Shown here: one piece after another, positions 18,071 to 26,272 of the stretch | Position numbering within the stretch: position 1 is the stretch's first letter | Layout of the letters: every line of letters starts with the position of its first letter | Origin: Flavobacterium sp. NG2 | Lineage (GTDB): Bacteria; Bacteroidota; Bacteroidia; Flavobacteriales; Flavobacteriaceae | Assembly (NCBI RefSeq): GCF_034119845.1 | Contig: NZ_CP139420.1 | Coordinates: forward strand, 3,660,001 to 3,724,000 | Length of the DNA stretch: 64,000 bases | Direction: 5' to 3' | Translations under genes and position numbers: made by a program | Notes under the pieces: model-generated | Told to the model about the DNA's origin: nothing | Seen by the model: only the letters and a program-made list of their open reading frames with translations | Database searches by the model: none

Positions 18071-19783
18071 ATGAACAAAACTGTAAACATAAATTTAGGC
18101 GGAATGATTTTCTATATGGATGAAGATGCCTATTTGAAATTAACACGCTATTTTGATGCTATAAAACGTTCATTGAATAATAGCGAAGGGCAGGATGAAA
18201 TCATCAAAGATATTGAAATGCGAATTGCCGAATTATTTCAAGAACGTCAAACTGCACATAAACAGATTGTAGGCCTAACTGATATTGATGCTATTATTGC
18301 CATAATGGGACAACCCGAGGACTATATTATTGAGGATGAAAGTACGGCCAACACTACACATTCACACACAAATCAAATTCATAATAAAAAATTATACCGA
18401 GACAAAGACAACGGCATGCTTGGCGGTGTGGCTGCTGGACTAGGACATTACTTTGGTATTGAAGCTTTATGGATTAGAATTGTTTTAATCTTATTGGTTT
18501 TTGGTGGTTTTGGTGTTGGGATTATTGCCTACATTATACTTTGGGTAATTGCACCTAAGGCTGTTACAACTACTGAAAAACTAGAAATGACTGGTGAACC
18601 TGTAAATATTTCAAACATTGAAAAGAAGGTTCGAGAGGAATTTGATAATGTTTCAAACAAAATCAAAAATGCAGATTACGATAAATATGGTAACAAAATT
18701 AAAGATAGTACTGGTAAATTAACTAATAGTTTGAATCAACTCATCATATCCTTATTCAAAATATTTGCACAGTTTCTAGGCATACTATTCATTATTATCG
18801 GACTAGCAACTTTACTAGCACTATTCATTGGTGTATTCACCTTAGGAACAAATACTTTTATTGAGTTTCCATGGCAGAGCTTAATTGAAGCCGGAAATTT
18901 TACTGATTATCCTATTTGGACTTTTGGAATCTTAATGTTTTTAGCAATAGGGATTCCGTTCTTTTTCTTAACATTATTAGGTTTTAAACTATTAGCACCA
19001 CAAAGTAAATCAATAGGAAACATTTTCAAATATACTTTAATTGCGACTTGGATTCTAGCTTTGGCATTCTTAATCACTATAGGAGTAAAACAAGTTTCGG
19101 CTTTCGCCAATGATGGTAGTAGCATTCAAAAACATTCTTTACTATTTCATCCTACCGATACACTTTCTATAAAATTTAAACATAATCCCTTCTATTCTAA
19201 CAACATCACTGATTATTCAAGTTTTAAAATAATGCAAGACAGTACAAATGCTGACATCTTATACTCAAACAACGTCAATTTTAAAATCAAAAGCACTGAA
19301 AATAATAAAGGATATATTCAAATAAAAAAAGGGGCGAAAGGAAAAACCATTGCAGAGGCTAGAATGAAAGCTAAGGAAATTCAATACCATTTTAAAACTC
19401 AGGGGAATCAATTAATTTTTGATAATTATTTGGTAACCGATTTAGAAAACAAATTCCGAAATCAAGAGGTAGAAATCACAATTTATTTACCCGAAGGTAC
19501 TGTCTTCAAAGTTGAGTCTAGCGCTCGAAATTACGATCACTCTGATAACGATTATTTTAATCTTCATTATAGCTCCGAAGATTATTTATACAAAGTCACT
19601 CCCTCAAAAATAAAATGTTTGAATTGTCCTGAAGAAGAAAATGAATATGATGACATCGAAAATACTACAATAACCATTGATAAAGATGGTGTTTTAATAG
19701 AAAAAGACAGCTCGGTCCTTTCAAAAAAAGAAAGAAGACTTTTAAAGATTGACAAAAAAGGAATTATTATTAGAACTCAGTAA
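18071..19783 (+). CDS. PspC-domain envelope protein
   Basis: This 570-residue protein has an N-terminal cytoplasmic segment (1-95), a PspC domain at about 104-165 ('KLYRDKDNGMLGGVAAGLGH' and a following hydrophobic helix), several further membrane segments (about 225-345) and a long C-terminal extracytoplasmic part with beta-rich sequence. PspC proteins sense or relieve inner-membrane stress. Bacteroidota commonly carry this long form next to a PadR regulator, as here. The C-terminal part resembles the DUF2807-type beta structures encoded by the next gene, which suggests a shared partner (inference). Confidence 0.85.
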   Translation: MNKTVNINLGGMIFYMDEDAYLKLTRYFDAIKRSLNNSEGQDEIIKDIEMRIAELFQERQTAHKQIVGLTDIDAIIAIMGQPEDYIIEDESTANTTHSHTNQIHNKKLYRDKDNGMLGGVAAGLGHYFGIEALWIRIVLILLVFGGFGVGIIAYIILWVIAPKAVTTTEKLEMTGEPVNISNIEKKVREEFDNVSNKIKNADYDKYGNKIKDSTGKLTNSLNQLIISLFKIFAQFLGILFIIIGLATLLALFIGVFTLGTNTFIEFPWQSLIEAGNFTDYPIWTFGILMFLAIGIPFFFLTLLGFKLLAPQSKSIGNIFKYTLIATWILALAFLITIGVKQVSAFANDGSSIQKHSLLFHPTDTLSIKFKHNPFYSNNITDYSSFKIMQDSTNADILYSNNVNFKIKSTENNKGYIQIKKGAKGKTIAEARMKAKEIQYHFKTQGNQLIFDNYLVTDLENKFRNQEVEITIYLPEGTVFKVESSARNYDHSDNDYFNLHYSSEDYLYKVTPSKIKCLNCPEEENEYDDIENTTITIDKDGVLIEKDSSVLSKKERRLLKIDKKGIIIRTQ

Positions 19784-19837
19784 TCAAAAGCAGTACCCAT
19801 CTGGCTTAAAACCCCACAGATTTACTATTATTATTAA

Positions 19838-19866
19838 AATCATCCATCGAAAGTGGATGATTTTTT
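19838..19866 (+). terminator. Terminator of the PspC operon, abutting the next promoter
   Basis: The stem ATCATCC / GGATGAT closes a short loop and is followed by seven T. The T run flows straight into the TATATTTG box at 19867. Confidence 0.7.
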
Positions 19867-19874
19867 TATATTTG
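19867..19874 (+). promoter_or_regulatory. Bacteroidota -7 box (TATATTTG) of the DUF2807 gene
   Basis: Exact TAnnTTTG match 24 bp before the ATG at 19899. It overlaps the end of the previous terminator, which supports a separate transcription unit. Confidence 0.6.
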
Positions 19875-19898
19875 TATAAACACTCAAATGATTCTCAA

Positions 19899-20732
19899 AT
19901 GAAAAAATACACCGCAATACTTCTACTAATTTTATGCTCATCAGTAACATTAGCACAGAAAAAAGAAAAAATAAAAGGTTCAAAAACAGTAACCACTAAA
20001 TTTATGGAAATCAGCAACTTCAAATCAATCGAGGTAGGTGACAATATCGAGCTTTACCTTGAAAGAGGAGAAACTCCAAGAATGAAAATTGAAGCCGATG
20101 ATAATTTGCATGATATAATTATAAATACTGTTAAAGACAGTACTTTATATTTGAACACGTCTAAAGAAGCTTATCGTTTTAAAAAATTGATCATTCATGT
20201 AACTTATACCACAAGTTTGACCTCGATACTAGCCAAAAACGAATCGACTGTAAATGCCATTCAAGAACTTCAATTGAATACTATTAATATCAAATCCTAC
20301 AATGATTCTAAATTATTTTTGAACGTGAACAGTCAAGAATTCAATTTTGAATCCAATGACAAATCAAAAACAGAACTTAATCTTAAATCGGAAAAAGGAA
20401 AAATTGTTTTAAGTCAAAATGCATCTTTAAAAGCATTGATTAAAGTTGAGGATTTTAGTTGTGATATGTATCAGAAATCAGAAGCAAGAATTGAAGGAAA
20501 CACTACAAATTCAACCATTAGACTGGACAATAACGCTCAGTTTACTGGAAATAAATTTACTATAAAAAAACTTGATTTAACCGCTGAAAGTTATTCGAAT
20601 GGTGTTGTAAATGTGGAAAAAGAAATAACAATTAGTGCCAATGGGAAATCAGAAATCCAACTCGTGGGTGCTGCAAAAATTGAAATACAAAATTTTTCAG
20701 ACGAAGCTAAGCTTTTGAAAAAATTGAAATAA
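19899..20732 (+). CDS. DUF2807 (head GIN domain) exported protein
   Basis: The frame is open upstream to 19749, but that region overlaps the PspC gene and holds the terminator and promoter, so the ATG at 19899 is chosen. The 277-residue product starts with a signal peptide 'LLLILCSSVTLAQ'. The mature part fits the DUF2807 family: 'FKSIEVGDNIELYLERGETP' followed by repeated short beta strands, a right-handed beta-helix-like fold. Members are auto-transporter-adhesin-head-like proteins, usually encoded near PspC genes in Bacteroidota. Function is unknown. Confidence 0.8.
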   Translation: MKKYTAILLLILCSSVTLAQKKEKIKGSKTVTTKFMEISNFKSIEVGDNIELYLERGETPRMKIEADDNLHDIIINTVKDSTLYLNTSKEAYRFKKLIIHVTYTTSLTSILAKNESTVNAIQELQLNTINIKSYNDSKLFLNVNSQEFNFESNDKSKTELNLKSEKGKIVLSQNASLKALIKVEDFSCDMYQKSEARIEGNTTNSTIRLDNNAQFTGNKFTIKKLDLTAESYSNGVVNVEKEITISANGKSEIQLVGAAKIEIQNFSDEAKLLKKLK

Positions 20733-20750
20733 AACATACAAGTAAAACAC

Positions 20751-20789
20751 AAAAAGAGTCCCAACTTCAATGAAATTGGGACTCTTTTA
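20751..20789. terminator. Bidirectional terminator between DUF2807 gene and trxB
   Basis: Stem AAAGAGTCCCAA / TTGGGACTCTTT with an A run on one side and T run on the other serves the two convergent genes. Confidence 0.9.
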
Positions 20790-20806
20790 TTTTATTATCA
20801 TTAATC

Positions 20807-21751
20807 TTATTTTGCAGCCAAATAACGTTCTGCATCTAAAGCAGCCATACAACCTGTTCCCGCAGCTGTAATCGCTTGACGGTATACATGGTCTGCAGCA
20901 TCACCAGATACAAATACACCTGGAACATTAGTCTTAGAAGAACCTGGAGTATTTATAATATACCCTGTTTCATCAAGGGTAATATAGTCTTTGAAAATAT
21001 CCGTATTAGGTTTGTGTCCAATTGCCACAAAGAAACCAGTAGCTTCAATATCAAAAACCTCTCCTGTAGTTTTATTTCTGGCTCTCACACCTGTTACCAC
21101 TTGCTCATCACCTAATACTTCAACCGTATCATGATTCATTAAGATGGTTATATTTTCAGTTTTATGCACACGTTCTTCCATGATTTTAGAAGCTCTAAAT
21201 TTATCACTACGAACTAACATCGTTACTTTTTTACATAATTTAGATAAGTAATGTGCTTCTTCACAAGCTGAATCTCCTGCTCCAACAATTACTACTTCTT
21301 GATTTCTATAGAAGAACCCATCACACACAGCACAAGCAGAAACTCCACCACCCATTTTTAAGTAATGTTGCTCAGAAGGCAATCCTAAATATTTAGCAGA
21401 TGCACCTGTCGAAATGATTACCGTTTCACAATGTAACTCGATTGTATCATTAATCCATACTTTATGAATATCTCCTGAAAAATCAACTTTAGTAGCCCAT
21501 CCGTCACGAATATCAGCTCCAAAACGTTCAGCTTGCTTTTGCAATTGAATCATCATTTCCGGACCCGTTACTCCATCAACATAGCCTGGAAAATTTTCAA
21601 CTTCATTTGTAGTTGTCAATTGCCCACCTGGTTGCATTCCTTGGTACAAAACTGGATTCATATTAGCTCTAGCTGCGTAAATAGCCGCAGTATAACCTGC
21701 TGGTCCAGAACCAATAATAAGACATTTTATTTTTTCGATTGTATCAGACAT
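20807..21751 (-). CDS. trxB: Thioredoxin-disulfide reductase
   Basis: This 314-residue FAD enzyme passes electrons from NADPH to thioredoxin. The FAD site 'GSGPAGYTAAIYAAR' lies near residue 14, the redox pair 'CAVC' near 138, the NADPH site 'GAGDSACEEA' near 156, and the second FAD motif 'GVFVSGDAAD' near 280. Length and motif order are those of the low-molecular-weight bacterial type. It is a single-gene unit with a -7 box upstream and a shared terminator downstream. Confidence 0.97.
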   Translation of the reverse strand: MSDTIEKIKCLIIGSGPAGYTAAIYAARANMNPVLYQGMQPGGQLTTTNEVENFPGYVDGVTGPEMMIQLQKQAERFGADIRDGWATKVDFSGDIHKVWINDTIELHCETVIISTGASAKYLGLPSEQHYLKMGGGVSACAVCDGFFYRNQEVVIVGAGDSACEEAHYLSKLCKKVTMLVRSDKFRASKIMEERVHKTENITILMNHDTVEVLGDEQVVTGVRARNKTTGEVFDIEATGFFVAIGHKPNTDIFKDYITLDETGYIINTPGSSKTNVPGVFVSGDAADHVYRQAITAAGTGCMAALDAERYLAAK

Positions 21752-21781
21752 AATAATTGTGATTTATTTTTAAAAACGGTA

Positions 21782-21789
21782 CAAAAATA
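21782..21789 (-). promoter_or_regulatory. Bacteroidota -7 box of trxB
   Basis: CAAAAATA on the plus strand reads TATTTTTG on the minus strand, 30 bp before the trxB ATG. Confidence 0.55.
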
Positions 21790-21990
21790 AGTTATAATTA
21801 ATAGATTAAAGAACCATAACAATTAGTTTTTATTATACAATAATAAAAAAATACATTCTTTATTCAATCAACCAAAACCGTCGTTGATTATCAACAACTT
21901 ATAAAACAAATAAAATACATCTCTTCTGAAAAATAAAAAATCCTTTATAATATTAACAATAACCTAATCTATTTATCTATAATCACCTAA

Positions 21991-22024
21991 AAAAAAACGA
22001 GCTCATAAGAACTCGTTTTTTTTT
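21991..22024 (-). terminator. Terminator downstream of the glycine/asparagine-repeat protein gene
   Basis: Stem ACGAG / CTCGT with flanking A and T runs gives a hairpin that works on the minus strand, 26 bp after the stop codon at 22050. Confidence 0.6.
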
Positions 22025-22049
22025 AAACAATGCTAATCAGACTCATTCT

Positions 22050-22532
22050 TTATTTTTTTCCTCCTTTTTTGCCTTGATTGCCTTGATTGCCTTGATTGCC
22101 TTGATTGCCTTTAATAACATATCCTTTTGACTTTCCATTATTAGCTTTATAATGACCAATTGTTTTTTGAGGACTACCTTTATACCCTTTGTAATATTTT
22201 ACTTTATGTTTATTAAAATAAGCATAGGGTCTAGCACCACGATAGTCAGTCAAAACAACTTTGTAACCATTATATAGATTGTAATTTCTACAATGTGCAG
22301 GTAAATGTCTAGATCTCACCCAAACACCTCCATTTAAATAAATAAACTGTGAGGCTGGAACATCATAATATACTTGAATATCTGGCAAATAATAATAATT
22401 TACAGACGCATATCCCACAGGTCCCCATGGTGGTGGATTTCCAATATTAACATTTACAGAAACTTGGGATTGAATCGTATTTGATGCAAACAGCATCAAT
22501 ATACCAACGATAAATAATTTAACAGTTTTCAT
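22050..22532 (-). CDS. Exported hypothetical protein with C-terminal GNQ repeats
   Basis: This 160-residue protein has a signal peptide ending 'SNTIQSQ'. Its middle is rich in Tyr, Pro and Val ('PPPWGPVGYASVNYYYLPD', 'VYYDVPASQFIYLNGGVWV') and the tail is basic with four 'GNQ' triplets followed by 'GKKGGKK'. The middle resembles small secreted YXWGXW-like proteins of Bacteroidota but no named domain was assigned. The GNQ codons form a 9-bp tandem repeat that could vary in copy number. Confidence 0.7.
   Translation of the reverse strand: MKTVKLFIVGILMLFASNTIQSQVSVNVNIGNPPPWGPVGYASVNYYYLPDIQVYYDVPASQFIYLNGGVWVRSRHLPAHCRNYNLYNGYKVVLTDYRGARPYAYFNKHKVKYYKGYKGSPQKTIGHYKANNGKSKGYVIKGNQGNQGNQGNQGKKGGKK
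22071..22108. repeat. 9-bp tandem repeat (gccttgatt, four copies)
   Basis: Four head-to-tail copies encode GNQ four times on the minus strand. The unit length is a multiple of three, so slippage keeps the frame. Confidence 0.9.
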
Positions 22533-22622
22533 TTTCTTCTTTTTTAGATTATTTTATGTACTCACTTTATGTAATATTTTGCTACATACTATAACCGTAC
22601 CAATATGTATGAATAGTTGATT

Positions 22623-22940
22623 TTATAAAATCAATATCAACAATAAGATAATGATAATAATAGCTCCCACAGATAAATACACTCCGTTATTTGTTGTTCT
22701 TAACTCCGTATTTATCGAACGAACCTCTTTACGTAATTCTCTTTTTTCTGAACGACTTAAAGTAGACTTATCGATTGCTTTTATTTCTTCTAAACGTGTC
22801 AACATTACTTTAACCTCAGCAGGAACTTCTTTACCTTCTGCTGTTATAGCTGATGGATTTTTTTCAGAAGCAAATATTGTTGACGGAACGAAACTTAATG
22901 ACAACACCATCATCATTAAATAAAGAGATACCTTTTTCAT
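22623..22940 (-). CDS. Exported hypothetical protein with a C-terminal membrane helix
   Basis: The 105-residue product has a signal peptide ending 'PSTIFA', a charged helical middle ('VKVMLTRLEEIKAIDKSTLS', 'RSEKRELRKEVRSINTELR') that may form a coiled coil, and a terminal hydrophobic stretch rich in Ile and Leu. Similar short proteins are common in Flavobacteriia but no function is known. It sits in a row of three small minus-strand exported-protein genes. Confidence 0.7.
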   Translation of the reverse strand: MKKVSLYLMMMVLSLSFVPSTIFASEKNPSAITAEGKEVPAEVKVMLTRLEEIKAIDKSTLSRSEKRELRKEVRSINTELRTTNNGVYLSVGAIIIIILLLILIL

Positions 22941-23070
22941 AATTATTTTATTTTAGTTACTTAATTTCATTATGTAAAGTTGCTACAATCTCAGTTTAAA
23001 AGCGTTACATTTTCATCCTTATAAATTGTAAAATTCACACCATGTATAACATATTCTAGCAAAAACAAAA

Positions 23071-23104
23071 AAAAGCCACAATCTGAAAAATTGTGACTTT
23101 TTAA
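23071..23104 (-). terminator. Terminator downstream of the 111-residue exported protein gene
   Basis: Stem AGCCACAAT / ATTGTGACT with A and T runs on either side, 34 bp past the stop codon at 23138. Confidence 0.75.
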
Positions 23105-23137
23105 AAAACTAATTAACCAAAACTATCTCAACTATTA

Positions 23138-23473
23138 TTACTCTTTCTGCCCCTGAAGGTAAGTCTTCCATTTATTCAAACCTTCTTTTCCAATTATCTC
23201 TTGAAGTTTACTATTTGCATCTGCATAAATAGGCTTTTTAGCCATTTTCAAACCATCCTCGTCATTCTCATATTTTTTTAAAGCTTCATTTAATTTTATT
23301 GTTTTTTCTAATTGAATATCATATACTTTTTTTGAATCTCCTTCTTTTAATCCTAGAAGTTCTGTCATTTTATCCGTAGCCCATTTCGCCGATTTTTCAG
23401 GATTTTTAGATTGAGCTAATGCTGAAAATGAAACCATCATAGCAAATACGAATAATAAAAGTGTTTTTTTCAT
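23138..23473 (-). CDS. Small exported helical protein
   Basis: The 111-residue protein has a signal peptide ending 'SFSALAQ'. The mature part is helical and charged: 'KWATDKMTELLGLKEGDSKK', then 'LEKTIKLNEALKKYENDE' and 'KLQEIIGKEGLNKWKTYL'. The layout resembles the small Spy/CpxP-like helical periplasmic proteins frequent in Bacteroidota, but the family motif LTxxQ is not seen, so the assignment stays open. It has its own terminator. Confidence 0.7.
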   Translation of the reverse strand: MKKTLLLFVFAMMVSFSALAQSKNPEKSAKWATDKMTELLGLKEGDSKKVYDIQLEKTIKLNEALKKYENDEDGLKMAKKPIYADANSKLQEIIGKEGLNKWKTYLQGQKE

Positions 23474-23513
23474 AGTGTTCTTTTTTCTTTTATAATTATT
23501 AAAAACTCATTAT

Positions 23514-24167
23514 TTAATTCTTTCTTGTTGTTTCTTCTATAATAAAATCTGCAAATCGAACAGACTCGTCTCTTAAATCCGAGCTGTTTTTCAAACTTCT
23601 ATAAATACCCCATTTGGGTCTTATAAATTCATTATCCGCTCTAATGGTCATCAACTTATCTGTACTATATGACAATAATTCTTCCCCATCACTTATCCTT
23701 GAAATTTTCATAGAATAACTTCCATTACTCCCTACTTCAATTATTTCTTTGACTTCAACCCAGGTATCTATGAAATCACTTAACGGTGTGCTTTGAAGGA
23801 TTGTGACATTATCATGAACTAAATTTAACTTATCAACTTTACCCTTTTTTGCTGAAAGAGTAAAAATAGGCATACCGTCTGATCCTCCAACTGCTTTAAT
23901 TTGATGTAAATGTGTGAAGGAGGTAGAAGGCTGGAAACCTTTAGGGATTTTAAACTTCCAACTATATGTAACGATTTCTCCTAGTTTGCCTTTTAAATTT
24001 TCAGGTGATGGCCCATAGGTTTTAATTTCTACTCTTTGCCTATCAAAATTTTCACATCTATCATTATCAACTGCAGTATGAACAATAAACTCAAACACAT
24101 GTTTCCTCAAATCTTTGTCATACACTGGATCAATCCTAAAACCTGTGGAGCGACAAAAATTAAGCAT
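23514..24167 (-). pseudogene. Polysaccharide-lyase-like protein, 5' end replaced by an insertion sequence
   Basis: The reading frame gives 217 residues, but the first ~14 ('MLNFCRSTGFRIDP') are encoded by the end of the insertion sequence. Host-derived sequence starts at about 24126. The remaining protein looks like a heparin-lyase-type jelly-roll fold: 'NFDRQRVEIKTYG', 'TYSWKFKIPKGFQPS', 'FTHLHQIKAVGGSDGMPIF' and, near the end, 'RPKWGIYRSL'. The signal peptide and first strands are missing and are not found on the far side of the element. The substrate cannot be deduced, and activity is doubtful. The lyase assignment is moderate; another concanavalin-like enzyme is possible. Confidence 0.6.
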
Positions 24168-25152
24168 AAATATTAGTTAGCCTAAAAAGGAAAAACTCAA
24201 TGTTTCTAACTCCTCTAAACTGCGACCTAAAAGCTTTTATTTTGGCATTGAAGGATTCTGCCGAAGCATTAGTACTTCTGTTGTCAAAATAGTTTAATAT
24301 GTTTTGATAATGATTGGTTATGGTTCGAGATATTGTGTTGAAAGACTTAAATCCTGATTGATTTACTTTTTCATGCCATTTGGCCAGTCTAGTAAAAGCA
24401 ATTATTTTATCAGTTGTGTTTTCAAAGATATTGCGTAAGTCTTGTGTTAGATTGTATGCTTTATGAATATCGGGATATAAATTGAATAATAAGTCCGCAC
24501 GTTCTTTTTGGTTCTGAGACCATTTTGATTTGTTTTTGTATAAAAAATAACGACTCCTAGCTAGTAGTTGTTTGAGGGTATCGCCGTTGGTTAATATTTT
24601 TGGTTCATACTTCGTTTTGCTGCTTTTAGCTTGTTCCATTGCTTCGTTTTCTTGGTCTATAGCTTTCCATCGGTGTTTAATTCTGATCTCTTGCAAAGCT
24701 TCAGTGGCAAGTTTTTGAACATGAAAGCGGTCGGTCACTTGTATTGCTTTAGGAAAACATTTTTTAGCAATTAATCCCATATTACCAGCCATGTCCAATG
24801 TTATTTCATTAACTAGGTTTCGTTGTTTAAGAGGGATTTTTTCAATAATTGCAATTACTGTTTCTGCTTTTGTTCCAGCAACCATCGCTACTATAGTGCC
24901 TTTTCTACCGTTAGCAGCTTTGTTTGTTAAAACGGTGTAAAGCTCGCCATTAGAAAGAGAGGTTTCATCAATAGATAACCGTTTTCCAATGTTTTCAGGA
25001 AAAATAAGCCATTGTTTCGCATGTGCTTTTTGATTCCAGATTTTAAAATCACTTAAGAAATCCTTGTATTGATATAGTAGGTTTTTGCCTTTGACACCAT
25101 AGAAAGAGGCGATAGCATTACAATCATTAGGCTTTGAATCTATTGATTTCTT
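24160..25152 (-). CDS. ISAon1/ISL3-type DDE transposase (second frame, no usable start)
   Basis: The frame is open from 25152 to the stop at 24160 (about 330 codons). The catalytic residues are visible as 'SIDETS' (first Asp), 'EITLDMAGN' (second Asp) and 'NASAESFNAKIKAFR' (Glu), with 'VTDRFHVQKLATEAL' typical of ISL3 transposases. The first ATG, at 24885, lies after the first catalytic Asp, and no ATG, GTG or TTG occurs in the 5' part. A complete enzyme therefore needs a frameshift from the upstream frame. The C-terminal end overlaps the hybrid start of the truncated lyase frame by 8 bp. Confidence 0.85.
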   Translation of the reverse strand, partial: KKSIDSKPNDCNAIASFYGVKGKNLLYQYKDFLSDFKIWNQKAHAKQWLIFPENIGKRLSIDETSLSNGELYTVLTNKAANGRKGTIVAMVAGTKAETVIAIIEKIPLKQRNLVNEITLDMAGNMGLIAKKCFPKAIQVTDRFHVQKLATEALQEIRIKHRWKAIDQENEAMEQAKSSKTKYEPKILTNGDTLKQLLARSRYFLYKNKSKWSQNQKERADLLFNLYPDIHKAYNLTQDLRNIFENTTDKIIAFTRLAKWHEKVNQSGFKSFNTISRTITNHYQNILNYFDNRSTNASAESFNAKIKAFRSQFRGVRNIEFFLFRLTNIYA

Positions 25153-25495
25153 TTAAAAAAGACGCAAACTCCTGTGTTACCCGAGTTCCGTCTGCTACTA
25201 AATTCCAATCTCTAAATACAACTTGTCCAGTATCTTCGTTAAGCCATCTTCTACGAGTAATGTGTAGGTACACTTGATGTCCACGTATTGGAAAATCTTG
25301 AACAGTTATCTCATCAAAAAAACCTTTTGAACTTAATTTGTTTTGACGGTATTCTTTTGGAATCGAATTAATCTCTTTTAAGTATAAATGAAGAATTTCT
25401 TCACCTTTTTCATAAGAAGTAAGTTCAAAATAATCAACGATAATTTCTGGCAACAATAACTTGAGAAGTTCAACTAAGGAATCTTTCATTTGCAT
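25127..25495 (-). CDS. ISAon1-type transposase N-region protein
   Basis: This 122-residue frame begins at the ATG at 25495 and ends at 25127. It resembles the separately annotated N-region of ISAon1-type transposases: a helical start, then 'VQDFPIRGHQVYLHITRRRW' and 'TGQVVFRDWNLVADGTRVTQ', probably the DNA-binding part. It overlaps the transposase frame by 26 bp (25127-25152). The downstream frame is +1 relative to this one. Confidence 0.8.
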   Translation of the reverse strand: MQMKDSLVELLKLLLPEIIVDYFELTSYEKGEEILHLYLKEINSIPKEYRQNKLSSKGFFDEITVQDFPIRGHQVYLHITRRRWLNEDTGQVVFRDWNLVADGTRVTQEFASFLKEINRFKA

Positions 25496-25610
25496 TTAAT
25501 TTAAAACACAAATATCGAAATTTAATATTTCCCCACAACTTTTTGACTTGATCCTTAATATCCTTGATCCGTTTTGAACTTATTCCAAAAAGTTTAAAAC
25601 AAAAAAAAAG

Positions 25611-25632
25611 CTCCTTAAAAAGGAGCTTTAAT
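25611..25632 (-). terminator. Terminator of rpsT
   Basis: Stem AGCTCCTT / AAGGAGCT with loop AAAA and, on the minus strand, a following T run. It marks the end of the rpsT unit. Confidence 0.85.
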
Positions 25633-25652
25633 ATATTCACTAAATAAAATTA

Positions 25653-25904
25653 TTACAATTTTGCAACAAATTTAGTTAACTTAGATTTTAAGTTTGAGGC
25701 TTTGTTATCATGAATGATGTTTTTCTTAGCCAATTTATCAATCATAGAAATAACGCTTGACAATTTAGAACTAGCATCAGATTTATCAGTAGCTATTCTT
25801 AACGCTTTAATAGCATTACGAGTAGTTTTGTGTTGGTATCTGTTTAACACTCTTTTCTTTTCGTTACTTCTAATTCTTTTTAATGCTGACTTATGATTTG
25901 CCAT
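25653..25904 (-). CDS. rpsT: 30S ribosomal protein S20
   Basis: The 83-residue basic protein begins 'MANHKSALKRIRSNEKKRV', the conserved S20 start, and is helical throughout with many Lys and Arg. S20 binds the 5' domain of 16S rRNA early in assembly. The gene lies 36 bp after the last of three tRNA-Glu genes on the same strand with no terminator between, so they may form one transcript that is processed. Confidence 0.96.
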   Translation of the reverse strand: MANHKSALKRIRSNEKKRVLNRYQHKTTRNAIKALRIATDKSDASSKLSSVISMIDKLAKKNIIHDNKASNLKSKLTKFVAKL

Positions 25905-25940
25905 TTTATTGTGATTTTATCTTTTTTACTATTTTTATTG

Positions 25941-26012
25941 TAGTCCGTAAGGGAATCGAACCCCTGTTACCAAGACGAAATCTTGGCGTCCTAACCCCTA
26001 GACGAACGGACC
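25941..26012 (-). tRNA. tRNA-Glu (anticodon UUC)
   Basis: 72 nt on the minus strand. The acceptor GGTCCGT pairs with ACGGACT, the anticodon stem CCAAG/CTTGG encloses loop ATTTCGT, and the T arm reads GGGGTTCGATTCCC. CCA is not encoded. The body differs from the two neighbouring copies but the anticodon is the same. Confidence 0.95.
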
Positions 26013-26059
26013 ATTTTCTTCTAAGTTAGTTAATAATCTAAAAAATTAGATTTTATTTG

Positions 26060-26131
26060 TAGCCCGTAGCGGAATCGAACCGCTCTTACATGGATGAAAA
26101 CCATGCGTCCTAACCGATAGACGAACGGGCC
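26060..26131 (-). tRNA. tRNA-Glu (anticodon UUC)
   Basis: 72 nt on the minus strand. The acceptor GGCCCGT pairs with ACGGGCT and the anticodon stem CATGG/CCATG encloses loop TTTTCAT. CCA is not encoded. It is identical to the copy at 26181-26252. Confidence 0.95.
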
Positions 26132-26180
26132 ATATTATCCTTTTTAGTTAAGGAAAACTTTAAACGCAATTAAAAAATAG

Positions 26181-26252
26181 TAGCCCGTAGCGGAATCGAA
26201 CCGCTCTTACATGGATGAAAACCATGCGTCCTAACCGATAGACGAACGGGCC
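26181..26252 (-). tRNA. tRNA-Glu (anticodon UUC), duplicate copy
   Basis: Same 72-nt sequence as the copy at 26060-26131, first in the transcript, with a -7 box (CAAAGATA on the plus strand, TATCTTTG on the minus) 20 bp upstream at 26273-26280. Confidence 0.95.
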
Positions 26253-26272
26253 TTGCTTCTCTATTGCGGTTG

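Larger units (their letters stand above)
24127..25554 (-). mobile_element. ISL3-like (ISAon1-type) insertion sequence, 1428 bp
   Basis: Imperfect terminal inverted repeats start GGATCAA at 24127 and, read from the other end, GGATCAA at 25554. Aligned inwards over 24 bases they agree at 18 positions (GGATCAA, then C, AAAA, TGTGG, G). Inside are two overlapping minus-strand reading frames for an N-region protein and a DDE transposase. No target-site duplication is seen: the eight flanking bases are CATACACT on the left and TTAATATC on the right. The missing duplication and the truncated neighbour suggest a deletion from one end of the element. Confidence 0.8.

Noticed and set aside
19749..19898. 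Upstream extension of the DUF2807 gene
   Set aside because: It overlaps the PspC gene and runs through a terminator and a promoter box; the signal peptide begins at 19899.
25141..25160. -1 programmed frameshift at T TTT TTA in the insertion sequence
   Set aside because: The -1 frame reads TAG within five codons, so the heptamer cannot produce the transposase fusion. The needed shift is +1.
24119..25562. Target-site duplication of the insertion sequence
   Set aside because: The eight bases outside each end (CATACACT and TTAATATC) do not match.
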